Shown: positions 44,298 to 57,245 of the stretch, piece after piece | How positions within the stretch are numbered: the first letter of the stretch is position 1 | Layout of the letters: every line of letters begins with the position of its first letter | Source: Basidiobolus meristosporus CBS 931.73 | Lineage: Eukaryota; Basidiobolomycota; Basidiobolomycetes; Basidiobolales; Basidiobolaceae | Direction: 5' to 3' | DNA length: 64,000 nucleotides | NCBI GenBank assembly: GCA_002104905.1 | Contig: MCFE01000328.1 | Location: 1 to 64,000 of the forward strand | Program-made: the position numbers and the translations under genes | The notes under the pieces: model-generated | Told to the model about the DNA's origin: nothing | What the model saw: only the letters and a program-made list of their open reading frames with translations | Database searches by the model: none

Positions 44298-46160
44298 TTG
44301 GTAGCAGCAATAACCAGAAACCTCCCTCCTGAAGAACAAAGAAGCCTCCCACACAATGTCCAAAAATCAAGAATGAAAGAATGCTATGCAGCAAATCCTG
44401 CCCCAGCAGCAACAGTTACTCCAGATCCTCAGCCAACAGCAACAAGGAATGACTACCATGGCCCAAAGCCAGCAAAGCCCTATCAAGAACAACTTTAGTG
44501 TGAAGGTCAACTGGTAACATGGTAGAGTCAATGAAAACCTGGAAACCTGGCACTTCCAGATTGAAGAAGCTTTTAAGGCTAAGAGAGTTGCTCCAGAAAG
44601 CAAGTTACATTATGTGGCAACATACCTAGCAGATGCATCTTAACAGTGGTACCAAAATAAGATTAGGTCAGCCACCATGATGGGATGCTCTACAATCTCT
44701 ACCTGTTATGAGTTTGTGTTGCAAATTCAGGATGCCTTTGAACCTCCACACCAACAGACATTACTGAGAAGAAAGTTGAAGATGCTCAGACAGAAAGGAA
44801 TGGTCCAAGAATACATCTATGAATATAGATGTCTACTTGGACAAATTTAAAGAATGGACCCTCTGGATCAAGTTTGATACCTTATTGATAGGTTGAAAGA
44901 AAGAACTTCTAAGGAAGTGAATTACCAAAAACCTCAGACTATTGAGGAAGCTTTCAAGGTTGCCATTGACTATGACTCAGCTATTTTTGGGGTTGGGAAG
45001 CCCACAATGACTGATCAGAGAGGCTACAATCACTGTGAATGAAGACAATCAGAAGCAATGCCAAGGGAAATAGAAGCTATGCAGAAGAATCCTACTTCAG
45101 AAGAATGTAAGAAGAAAGAACTTTGCTTTAATTGACACCAACGGGGACATACTGAAAGTACCACCCTCAGAAAAAAAATGGACACCACACATCAAGAACC
45201 TTAGCCATATTGAAGCCCTACTGCATAGTAACATGGAGGATGAAGTTGAAGAAGACTCAAGACTCACCTTCCATATGTCAGATGAATACCCATCCCAGAT
45301 GACCTCAAACTCAGGAAGGCTATTATACTTGAATACAGTAATAATTGGAGTACCTGCCATGATCATGAATGACTCAGGAGCATTGAATGAGTATATGTCC
45401 AAGCAATTTGCTTTGAAAGCTGGAATCAACCTGGAACCCACCAAATCAACTTCAGTCTCAACGGCTAATGGGAACTCTCACATAGTTGACCATATTACTC
45501 AGCTAGTAAGGATGAAGATCATTAATTACAAAGAAGTTCTACAGGCCTATATATTTGGGAGCTGCAACTTTGACCTTGTACTTGGGAAAACCTAGCTATT
45601 TTGTTGTAATCCATCAATCAGCTGAAGAACCCATGCTACTCAGATCCAGAAGGACATCAAGACCTATTAGCTATTACCTACCAGACTGGATTTTAACTTG
45701 GTCAATTCCAGTGTGTGTGACACAAGTGAACTTAGCAGGACACAGTTCTATTGAGCACTAAGAAAGGCACCAAGTTGTTCCTCATGGCAGTATTATAGGA
45801 GGATTCCTCTACTCCAATATCCCAAAAGGTCAGATTTTTTTGAAGGAATATTCAGACGTATTTCCAGATAAGCTTGTAAGCCTACCACCAGTCAGAGCTG
45901 TGGATCATGCCAATGAAATGGGAGATAGCCCTCCAGTGAGTAAGACACCTGACAGAATGAGTCCATTGGAGTTGGAAAAGATGAAGAGACAAATAGTTCG
46001 GTAACTGGAGCAAGGATATATTAGACACAGCAAGTCACCTTGGGGAGCATCAGTACTTTTTGTGAAGTAGAAGGATGGAACAATTAGGATGTGTATTGAC
46101 TACAGAGCCTTCATCAGTTACCATGAAGAATAAGTACCCCATACCTTGGATTGATGAGCA
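44298..46160 (+). mobile_element. Ty3/gypsy gag, protease and start of RT, degenerate
   Basis: Gag-like coding follows the primer site, with a zinc knuckle CFNxHQRGH near 45121 in which the second cysteine codon is a TGA. A frame at 45233-45595 contains the aspartic protease motif NDSGALNEY. From about 45840 the linker and RT start are readable (EYSDVFPDKL, IRMCIDYRA) with several stops and a frame change. Homology stops at about 46160, where a copia fragment begins. The RT active-site region (YxDD) is missing from the whole element. Not functional. Confidence 0.8.
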
Positions 46161-48030
46161 ATCACTGATCAAGGCAAAAATGTGGTAACTAGTAGATTTA
46201 CCAGATGGGAGAAAGCCAATAGGATGTAGATGGGTCTACAAGATCAAAATAACCTCAAATGGTGCCGTTGATAAGTTCAAGGCTATATTGGTTGCTAAGG
46301 GCTATTCCCAGATCCAGAGACTAGACTTTAAGGAAAACTTTGCTCCAGTTGCCAAGTTGAACTCCATTAGGACAGTTCTAGCCTTGGCAGCTGTACACAG
46401 TCTAAATCTACACCAAATGGATGTCAAAACAGCCTTTCTAAATGAGCATTTGCAAGGAACCATACATATGGAGCAACCAGAAGGTTTTATCAATCCAAAA
46501 GACCCCTATAAGGTGTGCAAACTTAGAAAGTTGTTGTATGGGCTTAAGTAGGCACATAGAGCATGGTATAACAAGATTGACACATATCTAGAGGAAATTG
46601 GGTTCTCTTGCAGCACTGCAAATCACAGTTTATATGTGAAACAGCTCAAAAAGGGTGTGTTCATCCTAGTTCCTTTTGTAGATAACCTAATTACAGCTAC
46701 AAGTGACCAAGAGGCACTTAAACAGACAAAATCAGATCTCTTCAGCAAGTTTGAAATGAAAGATCTTGGAAAAATGAGCTATTCTCTTGGAGTTGAGGTC
46801 AAATTTGATACACCTACGCAGAAAGTTGTGCTGAATCAGTTTAAGTACCTCAGCGGCATTCTTAGATGCCTCAAAATGGAAAATTGCAAACATGCAGCTA
46901 CCCCAATGGTCAACAACCTGAAATTCAGCAAATCACAGCCAGTTATAGATGAAAACAGCTCAAATATGGACCAAAACTTTCCCTATCAGTCAATGGTTGG
47001 TAGCCTAGTGTACTTGATGGTATCTACAAGTCCAGATATTGCAGTGGCAGTTGGAATAGTCAGTCAATTCATGCAGAATTATGGATCAGATCAAATTGCA
47101 GCAGTTAAGCAGATTTTCAGATATCCACAAGGTACCATTTATATAGTACTGAAATACTCTGGAGCAGCTAATAGGCAAATATTTGATAGTAATAGTGATT
47201 CAGATTGGGGTAGGGGTCTGATTGACAGAGGCTATACCACAGGCTATGTATTTCTTTATGCTGGTGCAGCTATTACTTGGAATTGTAAGAAACAACCCAC
47301 TGTGGCCCTATCTACAACTGAAGCAGAATATATGGCTGCATGTCAAGCAACCAAGGAGGCTATATGGCTACAAAAGTTATTCAAAGACTTAGGTTTTGAT
47401 TCAGATGAACCAACATATATTTACAAGGATAATCAAAGTTGTATTTCATTAGCTAGAAATTCTACTAATCATGCCAGAACTAAGCACATTGATATTCAGC
47501 ATCACTTTGTGCGGGAAGCTGTAGAAAGTAACTTAGTCAAGTTGGCATACTGCCCAACTAACAAAATGGTGGCAGATATATTGACATAACCACTAGCTAG
47601 GCCACAGTTTGAAAATTGTAGGGAGGAACTAGGATTAAGAAATTATTGAGTTGAGGGGGAGTGTAGAGATCTTGGACTATTTGGTGTCATTCTGCAGCTA
47701 AAAATTTACTTAACAATACTGGACTAGTCTTGGACACTGTGAGAATAATTTACAGCTCTAACTTTGCCACTTTCTTCAGATCTATGATCTTATGATTATT
47801 CCCTTATAGTCAGGATCAAATTAGCACTAATACTAACTTTTATGTACTAACCCTGAAATTGTTACAGAATGCTCCTGAATATTGAGGGACCCTCCTTACT
47901 TAGTGTTACAGCTGTATTATTTCTACAAAGGTATAAATACTGAGCTTCTTTATTCATCAACAATAGTTCAACTTTTACCACTATTTCTTGATAAGTTCCT
48001 TACATCAAAATCACTTCTTAATTTGAAACA
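46161..48030 (+). mobile_element. Ty1/copia fragment 1, 5'-truncated, plus strand
   Basis: Starts inside the RT-proximal region. Frames 46288-46551 and 46636-47589 cover RT and RNase H: SRxGLDFKENFAPVAK-like start, NFLNEH, MEQPEGF, LYGLK followed by TAG, then LVPFVDNLI in place of the YVDD active site, SLVYLM, and RNase H block LSTTEAEYMA with NHARTKHID. A polypurine tract GAGGGGGAG precedes the 3' LTR at 47662-48030 (369 bp, TGTAGA...GAAACA). No gag, integrase or 5' LTR. The LTR end abuts the oppositely oriented copia 2. Confidence 0.85.
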
Positions 48031-51000
48031 GTAAATACATGTTGGTTCATGTGAGTTAAAACCTAGGTTTTTGAATGATTTTTGTAGCCATATAGCCTCC
48101 TTTGTTGCCTGAGGTGAAGCCATATATTCTGCTTCAGTTGTAGATAGGCCACAGTTGGTTGTTTCCTGTGATTCCAAGTAATAGCTGCACCAGCATAAAT
48201 ATATACATAGCCTGTGGTAGAGTGTCTGTGAAACAGATCCCTACCCCAATCTAAATCACTATAGGCATCAAATCTCTGCCTATTAGCTGCTCCAGAGTAT
48301 CCCAGTACCATATTTATGGTACCTTGTAAATATCTGAAAATCTGCTTAAATGCTACAATTTGATCTGATCCATAATTCTGCATGAATTAACTTACTATTC
48401 CTACTGCCACTGCAATATCTTTACATGTAGACACCATCAAGTACATCAGGTGACTAGCCATTGACTGTTACGGAAAGTTTTGGTCCATATTTGAGCTGTT
48501 TTCATCTATTACTGGCTGAGATTTGCTTAATATCAGGTAATTGTCCATATGGGTAGCTGCAGGTTTGCAATTTTCCATTTTGAAGCATATAAGAATGTCC
48601 CTCAGGTACTTAAACTGATTCAGCACATTTTTCTGTTTAGGTATGTAAAATTTGACTTCAATTTCAAGAGAATAGCTCAATTTTCCAAGATCTTCCATCT
48701 CAAACTTGCTGAAGAGATCTGATTTTTTCTGTTTAAGTGCCTCTTGGCCACTTGTAGCTATAATTAGGCTATCTACATAAGGAACTAGGATGAACACACC
48801 CTTTTTGAGCTGTTTCACATATACACTGTGATTTGCAGTGCTGCAAGAAAACCCAATTTCCTCTAGATATGTGCCAATCTTGTTATACCATGCTCTAGGT
48901 GCCTGCTTAAGCCCATACAACAACTTCCTAAGTTTGCCAACCCTTTAGGGGTCTTTTGGATTGATAAAACCTTCTGGTTGCTCCATATATATGGTTTCTT
49001 GCAAATCCTCATTTAGAAAGGCTGTTTTGATGTCCATTTGATGTAGATCTAGACTGTGTACAGCTGCCAGAGCTAGTACTGTCCTAATGGAGTTCAACTT
49101 GGCAACTGGAGCAAGGTTTTCCTTAAAGTCTAGTCCCTGGATCTGGGAATAGCCCTTAGCAACCAATATAATCTTGTACTTATCAGCAGTACCATTTGAG
49201 GTTATCTTGATCTTGTAGACCCATCTACATCCTATTGGCTTTCTCCCATTTGGTAAATCTACTAGTTCCCACGTTTTTGCCTTGATCAGTGATTGGTATT
49301 CCTCCTGCATGGCTTGTTGCCACATAGTAGCATCAGGACTTTGCATTGCATGTTCCAGATTCCAAGGTTTGGCACATAAGGCAAGATAAGCTTCTTCATG
49401 ATCATTGGATATATGCCACCAGGATCCAGGGGCATTTCTTGTTCTGGTAGATCCCCTAACCGGGATAATGTGCTCTGATCTGAAACCAACAGAATTATCA
49501 TCTGTATCTGGCTGAATTAGATACGCATCTTCTTCATTAGTGTTGATTACATCATTGGGTAGCTGGCCAATGATTTCTGTGGCTTTCTGATCTGAATTCT
49601 CCTCAGGGTACAAGATCCCTGCTCTTGATCAGTTTCTGAATTTTGCCATCATACACTCTTTACTCTTTTGTATCTTCACAATGCCCAAGAAAGATCCCTT
49701 TCCCACTCTTTGATTCCAACTTTGAGTGTTATTTGTCATAGATGTGATAAAAAACATTACTTCCAATGATCTTGAGGTGCTGGAGATCTGGTTTTTTGCC
49801 TGTATATGCCTCAAGGGGTGTAGAATCATGTAGTGCTGTTTTTGAACATCTGTTCTTGATGTAAACTGTGGTAGCAACAGATTCAGTCCAAAACATGTAG
49901 TCCATTCCCTTATCGTGTAGCATAGATCTTCCCATCTCTACTATTGTTCTATTTGCTTGTTTTGCTATTTCATATTGCTGTGGAGTATGAGGAACTGTGG
50001 TCTGTTGAAGTACACAAGTAGATGAGCAATATTTTGTAAGCTCCTTTGAACAATATTCTCCTCTATTGTCACTTTGTAGTAACTTCAATTTACACCCACT
50101 TTGTGTTTCTGCCATCTTCTTGAAGTGCTTAAACATCTCAAAAGCTTCATCCTTTTTATTGAGGAAGTACACCCATGTATGTCATGTTTTGTCATCAATA
50201 AACATCTTAAAGTATCTCTTACTCCAATGGGCAGTGTTCTCATGGGGCCACAAATGTCTGAGTGTACAATAGCCAGTATTTTGGTGGTATTATGCCTTCT
50301 GAGCTCTTGAAACATTGCCTAGCCTGTTTGCCATATGAACATCCCTTACAGACATTCAATTTGACCGGAATTGAGTAGTTTAGGCCCCAAATAAGCTGAC
50401 ATTTCACCATTTGGCTCATTTTCTGCTCCCCCATGTATCCTAGCCTCCTATGCCATGTCTCCCAGCTGGTTTCATCAGTTTCAGCAATGTTGAAATATTC
50501 AGGTACAATAATCTTGCACTATAACTTGTATATACTGTGATCTCAGATTCCCAAAGCTAATTTTTGTCCATTTTCACTCATTATTGCGCAGCTCATCTTA
50601 GTAAAAACAAATTTCAGTCCCTGAGCAGTTGCTTTACCGACTGAGAGTAGGTTCTTAGCTATTCCAGGTACATAGAGTACATCAGTCAGTCTTACTGCTG
50701 TTGCCCCTGAGCTATTGCGCATATTTAGTTGAATAGACCCACTGGCAATAGCTTCCAGAGTAGAGTTATCTCTCAGATAAACCTTTCTTAAGGGAATAGT
50801 CTTTAAGTTGCTGAACCACTCCTATATACCACAAATATGCTGTGATGCTCCAGAGTTAATATACTATTCATAACTTTGGCTACTTGTACTCTCTTGTACA
50901 GTGACAAATTACTGTTCATTAGTGGTTATATGGTTTGCCGGCTATAGTTTCTGTTTTTTGTCTGCTTGTTTCTTCTTGCATTCTCTTGTCCAGTGTCCTG

Positions 51001-52110
51001 GCTTTTTACATTAGTTACAGCAACCAGGTTTCCTCTGGTTTTGTTGCTTTCCCTTCTTTCTGTGTGCCTTTCTGAACTGAATAAAGTATTATCTTCAATT
51101 TTCTCTGCTTGATCATTATGTCTGAGTTCTGCATGGAGAAGTCTTCCTTTGACATAGTCTAAAGTCAAATTGTATTCTCTGCTTTCAAACAAAAGTATGA
51201 GTGGCTCATACTTGTCTGGTAAGCTGCAAAGCCAACAGAGTATCTTTTCTTCATCATCTACCCCAGCATTAATACTGTAAAGTTCTTCTGCAAGTGTATC
51301 CTTTCTAGTAATGAGTTGCAGCATGTCATCATCTGGCTTCTTCCTCATGTTTAAGAACTTTTGTTTTACATAAAGCTTGCTTTATACTGACTTTGCTCTA
51401 AAGATCTTCTCTGAGGATTCCCATGCTGCTTTGGCAGTATTTGAGGCATCAATTTGTCCAATGAAGGAATCTTGCACATTGATACATATGGCATTAAAGG
51501 CCTTTCTCTCCTTCTCTTGAAACTTCTCCACATCTTCTTCTGCTGTTCCTTTGGACTCAACTTCTTTTCCTGTTATTATATTCTAAAGCTTCCTTTCCTC
51601 AAGGTGGATCTGCATCTTGATTCTCCAAAGTTTGTAGTTCTTCCCATCAAATCTCTCCTTTACAGGGAAAATGTTTGTGTTGTTCTGTTTGTTGGTAGAA
51701 GTCATCTTTAAAATAGATTAAGGCAATTGGGGCTTATAACCTGCCCCAAGTTAAGCAGTGATTTGGATATAAGGAACTTATCAAGAAATAGTGATAACAG
51801 TTGAGCTGTTGTTTATTAATAAAGAAGCTCAGTAGTTATACCTGTGTAGAAGTAATACAGCAATAACACTAAGTAAGGAAGGTTTCCCAATATTCAGGAG
51901 CACTCCACAATAGTTTCAGGGTTAGTACACAACATTTAGTAATAGTGCAAATTTGATCCTCATGGTAAGTGAATAACCATAAGATCATAGACCTGAAAAA
52001 AGTGGCAGAGTTAGAGCTATAAATTAGTCCCACAGTGGCCAAGACTAGCCCAGAATTGTTAAGTACATTTGTAGCTGCAGAATGATACCAAATAGTCCAA
52101 TATTTTAACA
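48031..52110 (-). mobile_element. Ty1/copia element 2, minus strand, 3'-truncated
   Basis: 5' LTR 51742-52110 (369 bp). Gag starts ATG 51705, MTSTNKQNNTNIFPVKERFD, with an early TAG; the zinc knuckle (CKKPGHWTREC, near 51000) has TAA at a cysteine-adjacent codon. The protease motif reads NSGAS instead of DSGAS. Integrase (49729-50315) has HSDICGP and QSDNRGEY but the third catalytic position is changed (IAKQANRT where families have AERxNRT). RT (48468-49613) has MEQPEGF, LYGLKQAPRAWY and PYVDSL in place of YVDD. RNase H stops at 48031, cut by the LTR of fragment 1. The body is largely readable but dead. Confidence 0.88.
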
Positions 52111-52150
52111 GAGGATCACTTGGGGCACATTTTAAAGGTCTTGAAGAAGC
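52111..52150 (+). mobile_element. Gypsy RT sliver between two copia LTRs
   Basis: Forty bases encode the RT segment EDHLGHILKVLKKL-like (the conserved HLxHLxxVLxxL region). They continue in frame at 52520 after the solo LTR, showing that both LTRs lie in one gypsy element. Confidence 0.75.
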
Positions 52151-52519
52151 TGTTACAATTTAAGAAGTGATTTGGATATAAGGAACTTATCAAGAAATGG
52201 TGATAATAGTTGAACTGTTGTTTATTCATAAAGAAGCTCAGTATTTATACCTTTGTAGAAGTAATACAGCTGCAACACTAAGTAGGGAGGGTTTCTCAAT
52301 ATTCAGGAGCATTCTGTAACAGCTTCAGGGTTAGTACACAATGTTTGGTAATAGTGCTAATTTGATCCTGACTATAGGGGAATAATCATAAGATCATATA
52401 TCTGGAGAAAGTGGCAAAGTTAAGGCAGTAAATGAGTCCTACAGTGACTAAGACTAGCCTAGAATTGTTAAGTAAATTTTTAGCTGCTGAATGATACCAA
52501 ATAGTCCAATATTTCAGCA
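52151..52519 (-). repeat. Solo copia LTR with 5-bp target duplication
   Basis: 369 bp, TGTTACAATT...TTTCAGCA, homologous to the LTRs at 51742-52110, 47662-48030 and 59647-60017. GAAGC occurs immediately before (52146-52150) and after (52520-52524). There is no internal sequence, so the element was lost by LTR-LTR recombination. Confidence 0.92.
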
Positions 52520-54767
52520 GAAGCTAGGAGCAAACAAGCTTTATGACAAGCTACCTAAGTCTGAATTCTTCAAGGAACACATTGAGTATCTGGGACACAT
52601 AGTGACTAGCACAGGAGTAACCTTAGACCCTAAGAAGATTGAAGTTATCAAGAATATGAAGCAGCCCCATGGCATAGCAGAACTCCAATCATACCTTAGA
52701 ATGGTTTCATATTATTGGAGATTTGTCAAGTCATTTGCAAGTTTTGCAGCCCCTTTAACTGATGTCCTCAATAAAGACAATAGACTCGTTCCATTGTGCC
52801 ATTGATCATAGTGCCAGAAAGTGCTGTATATTTTGTTATTAATTTGATATTTTAGGGTCATATGCATGTCAATTTTGATCCCAAATTGGCACTGTATGGC
52901 ACCATGTGGCACTCTGTGGCATGATCAGGCACCATCTGGCATGCTATGGCACTATTGGGCACTATGATCAGCTGAAATGATGGAACAGGTCTAATACCTA
53001 CAAGTGGGATATAGCTTGTGAAACTGCCTTTCAGATGCTCAAGAATGAACTTGCCAAGCTACCAAGCCTAAGAATCCTGGACTTCAGGAAATAGTTTACT
53101 CTATGCACAGATGCTTCAGCCTATGCAATTGGTGGAGTGCAGAAACAAGAACGCAAGGGAAAGGACTACCTAATTGCCTATGAATCCAACAAACTGAACT
53201 TAGCAGAACATTACTTTCCAGTGCATGGGAAGGAGATGCTTTCTATAATACAATGCTTGAAGACATGGAGATACTATATTGAAGGAGCCAAATGCACTGC
53301 GAAGACTGATCATTCCTCCCTCAAGTATACATCTACTCAGAAGGTACTCTATAGACAAATCACAAGATGGAGTCAATACACAGAGCAATTTGATCTGGAG
53401 ATTGTCTACTGTCCTGGGAAAAACATCACAGTTGCTGATGCCTTATCAAGATTAGAACAAGTTGCACTACTCAACTTGGTGCATGAATCAGATTGGCCTA
53501 GCCTATTACCAAAGTACTTTGAGGGCAAAGCCATTCCTAATGAGGTGGATGAAGATACCAAGAAGATAATCCGGGATGAAGCCAGCAAATTTGTAGTACA
53601 GGATGAAACACTGTACCAATTTGCTGATGGAAGCCCTATTGCCAATTGCCCTTATGTTTCTTGCCTGAATTTAAAACATGAGCTACGCAATGGGTACGGA
53701 CATTTTGGAGTTGAAGGAACCTGTAACCTAGTGAAAGCCAGAGTATGGTGGCCCATAATGAAACAAGATACTGAGAAGCTAGTGAAAACCTGCCCAAACT
53801 GCCAAATCAATCAAGGCCAGCCACATAGAATTTCCAAACTCTTTCCCTTGAAGCCTGTAAGACCATTTGAAAGATGGGGGATTGACTTTATTGGAAGACC
53901 GCCAACTACCAGGAAATGCAACCATTGGATCCTAGTTGCAATTGACCATGCCACCAAATGGCCAGTGGCTAAAGCTGTACCTAATGCCAGTGAACAAGAA
54001 GTTGCAAGTTTCATCTACCATGGGATCCTTATGAAGCTTGGATGCCCTGCAGATATTCTATCCAATAGAGGTGCAAGCTTTATGGCAAAGACACTGGAAG
54101 CTTACCTGGAAATGCAGCAGATCAAACACATACAAACCTTGGCATATCACCTCAGAACCAATGGAGCCACTCAATGGTTTAATGGATTATTTGGAAAAAT
54201 GCTGACCAAGTATGCAAATGGAGTTGTCAGTAGATGGGATGATTATATAGTCCAAGCATTCTTTGCATGCAGAGTCAGAGCACACTACACCACCCAACCA
54301 TTGCACTTTACCTAGTGTAACAATGTCAACCAGCAATTCCAGGAGATCTCACACAACCAAAGCTTACAGACACCCTAGAAGAGGAGCTCAGTCAGCAAAG
54401 TAGACACCAGCAGCTGGAACAAAGATGTCAAGAGGCACAAACCAAAGTGTCTCAATGTGCAGAAAAGATGAAGCAGAGATTTGACAAGACTATAGCACCA
54501 GAAGCAGTGACAGTTGGGAGCTTTGTTTTACTAAGAAACAACATTCAGAAGAAGTTTGAGCCACAATGAACAGGACCATTCAAGATCATCAGAGAATGTC
54601 CATTTGCAACTTACCAACTAGTGGACAAACAAGGCTACATCTGGGAAGACCTAGTGTATAGGGACAGACTCAAGCTTGAAAGACTTGCTGATATTACTGA
54701 ACCATCAGATATTGGTGTTGCAACAAAAGAGATTCGGGAGAACCCTCTCAACTTTAGTAGGGGAGAA
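52520..54767 (+). mobile_element. Ty3/gypsy RT end, RNase H and integrase
   Basis: 52520-52780: end of RT (KLPKSEFFKEHIEYLGHIV, SYYWRFVKSFASFAAPLTDV). The MITE at 52783-52991 follows, then the RNase H start. A 392-codon frame (53137-54315) encodes RNase H (AYESNKLNLAEHYFPVHGKE, DHSSLKY, DALSRL) and integrase: zinc region with CPNC, WGIDFIG (first Asp intact), ILSNRGASF (Asp changed to Asn) and TNGATQWFNG (Glu changed to Gln). The tail after 54315 is readable with stops. A polypurine AGGGGAGAA precedes the 3' LTR. No chromodomain is visible. Confidence 0.88.
52783..52991. mobile_element. 209-bp MITE in gypsy RNase H, TA duplication
   Basis: Flanked by TA (52781-52782, 52992-52993). Ends are inverted repeats: GACTCGTTCCAT...TGATCATAGTGCC on the left and the complement GACCTGTTCCAT...TGATCATAGTGCC on the right. 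It shares the GACTYGTTCCAT terminus with the 730-bp foldback element, so the two are one family. It interrupts the gypsy frame between the DVLNKD and TYKWD blocks. Confidence 0.8.
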
Positions 54768-55138
54768 TGTTTTGATCTACCACTTGAATGTTTAAGTTGA
54801 ATCAGTTTTTAGTCAAATCATTTAGTTATGTGTTTAGCTTATCAGTATATTAGTATTATAAATCAAATCAGTAGCATTAGTCAGCAAATGAACAAGCAGA
54901 TCCTTGTCCAACAGAAATAGATATATAAAGTAGGATCTTATTGGGTGATGATAATGCAGTTAAATGAGTCATCAGCCACAGCCTACATTAGGGAACACAA
55001 TTAGTCAGTAAATGATCTGGCAAAATGTATATAAGGAGCTGCTGGACCCTCATTAAAGAACAGTTCAAGTTTTAGTGAATACAATACTTGCTAAACTCCC
55101 TATTCCTCTGTAACTGTTAAACCAAGACTAGTAGCACA
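54768..55138 (+). repeat. 3' LTR of Ty3/gypsy element
   Basis: 371 bp, TGTTTTGATC to GTAGCACA, about nine-tenths identical by eye to 43932-44297. The next base resumes the transposase sequence that was interrupted at 43931. Confidence 0.85.
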
Positions 55139-57245
55139 GATATCTGCTTTCTCAAGGATCATTAGTTTGTGATCAGTTCCATATTCAGACCAATGGCCTG
55201 TAGCTTACCAGCTTTACTACAATTGTATGCTGACTTCTGTTTGTTCTCTCAGTTGTAAGATGATTTTATCAGCAAAGGTGTTTTGCTAAAATAATGTGTG
55301 TGAGTTATGAAGTATATCCCCTAGATCTCACGCATTCAACAGCAACACTATCCATTGTGCTTAGAAGACCTGGCTATCTTGCTGATGGCTGGAGTATCTC
55401 CAATGGAAGCAATTTTATGCATATTGATATGACTGCCATAAAGTAATGACCTACTGGAAGCATAAATGATTCATCCAACAATGGTTCCAGGTACCTATTC
55501 AAGCTCAACAGTGATGGAGGCCCCATTATCATTGAGACCACCATCAGATTTCTGCTCTGATACTGTAAGATATGCAGCAGACTCAGGTTCATGGGAATCA
55601 GAGGCCAGCAGGATTTGCATGTTAAGTATTTATTTAATGGGAATCCATCAAGTACCTAAGCAAAGGCATCTTTATAAATACCTCTAAAGTAGCCCTTGTT
55701 TATAATGCTTGCCATCAAATACACTGAAAGCAATTGTGCTTGATTGATACTGATTGCAGTGTCTTCATAGCATTGCAACATAGCCACAACATCATATCAT
55801 TTGCCTGTAGATGGATCCCAGGGCTCACTTGGCTACATTGCAACCACCATCAGATTTCTCTTCTGATACTGTAAGATAGGCAGCATACTCAGGTTGCTGA
55901 AAATACCCTAAGAAAAAAACTAAGAAAAGGCCAGCAGAATTCCCTCATAAAATCAGCTGAATTCCAAGTTTCTCAAATCTGACAAATACAATTATGGCAT
56001 GTACTAGCAGTTGGGCAGACAAGCAGACAAATTCTCCAAGAGGAGGCTAGGCCAACCAGGATTCATACCAAATTTGGTGATCAACTGCCTACTACCTCCA
56101 TCAAAAAAATAAATGCATATTTGAGCTACAAACACCAGCAGAGTACTGGCTGAAAATCAGATAAATTCCATGTTAGGGATTACTCATAGCGTTAGTGGCC
56201 TGCAGGATTTGCTAGTAGAGTACTTGTTTAATAAGAGCCCATCAAATGCCAAGGCAAAGGTATATTTATCAATACCTTTAAAGTAGCTCTAGCCTCTGAA
56301 TTGTTTGGAATGTTTGCCATCAAACATAGTGGAAATATTTGTTCTAGAATGATAATGAGTGTGGTACTTTATAGCTTTACAACACTTGTACTGCTTGACA
56401 CTCTTTGGACAGGATATTACTGGAGTATACCTGGAGTGTGTACATTTTTTCTCCTATAGTAGTGTGTTCCTGACAACATGGACACCTTATAGTGTTGCCA
56501 TATTCTGATGAGAATGCCATGACATTTTTAATGCATGCTGGTATCAGGATGGTCTCTTGGTCATATGCTGCCAGCTGCATGATGATTGCCCAGTTGTACT
56601 ATGTATATGGTAAGTTGCATCTTGAAATGATTCTGACACCAAGTAGTAAGTCCTTAAAGCCCCTGTTACTGACATTAGGGGGAACACACCACTTCTCTAT
56701 CAACAGCTTCACATCATTAGCCAGTGGATAGATTACTGGGCTCACTTGCCTCCATTAGGTATTCTGGATATTTTTCTCTGCAGTTATGGTTTCATTACGT
56801 ATTAGGATTTTGGTTGGCTCATGAGGTTTTCTTGGCCTTTTTTGCTGCAGGTGTTGTCTTATTTTATACTGGGATCTTGGCAGGTACATGCATGGTATTG
56901 TTGTTAGGGGAAACTGGCTCAAAATCCACTGGTGAGCCTTCTGCTTCAGAGCTACAGCACTGCATGCCATTTTTAGAAGCCTGAGGTGAGCCTAAAGGCA
57001 TTATAAGCTCACCTGATGCAGTATATGCAGGTGCCAAGTATGGCTAGTTACCAATATAGAAGTATCAATTGGCCAGAAAGACATTGTTGGTATGATAATG
57101 GCTGCTATATGGTCAAAAATGACTTGTATAGCAAAACACTCTCTGTGATCATTGTAACACCTCTAATGCTGCCGGCATACCTCATGGCTGAGAGAATTTT
57201 TGTAATAGCCACATAGTCACTTACTCTTCTGTTATGGTGTTGAAC
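55139..57245 (-). mobile_element. Tnp2-like transposase copy C, N-terminal two thirds
   Basis: Continuation of the copy split by the gypsy element. The minus strand keeps the GHNG block (about 55320-55400, GDTPAISKIA), the Cys-rich PxIP block (about 56380-56500) and the region before the zinc finger (56580-57245), all with stops. A segment around 55545-55775 is partly duplicated at 55855-56350, so this copy also has an internal tandem duplication. It is not coding now. Confidence 0.65.
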
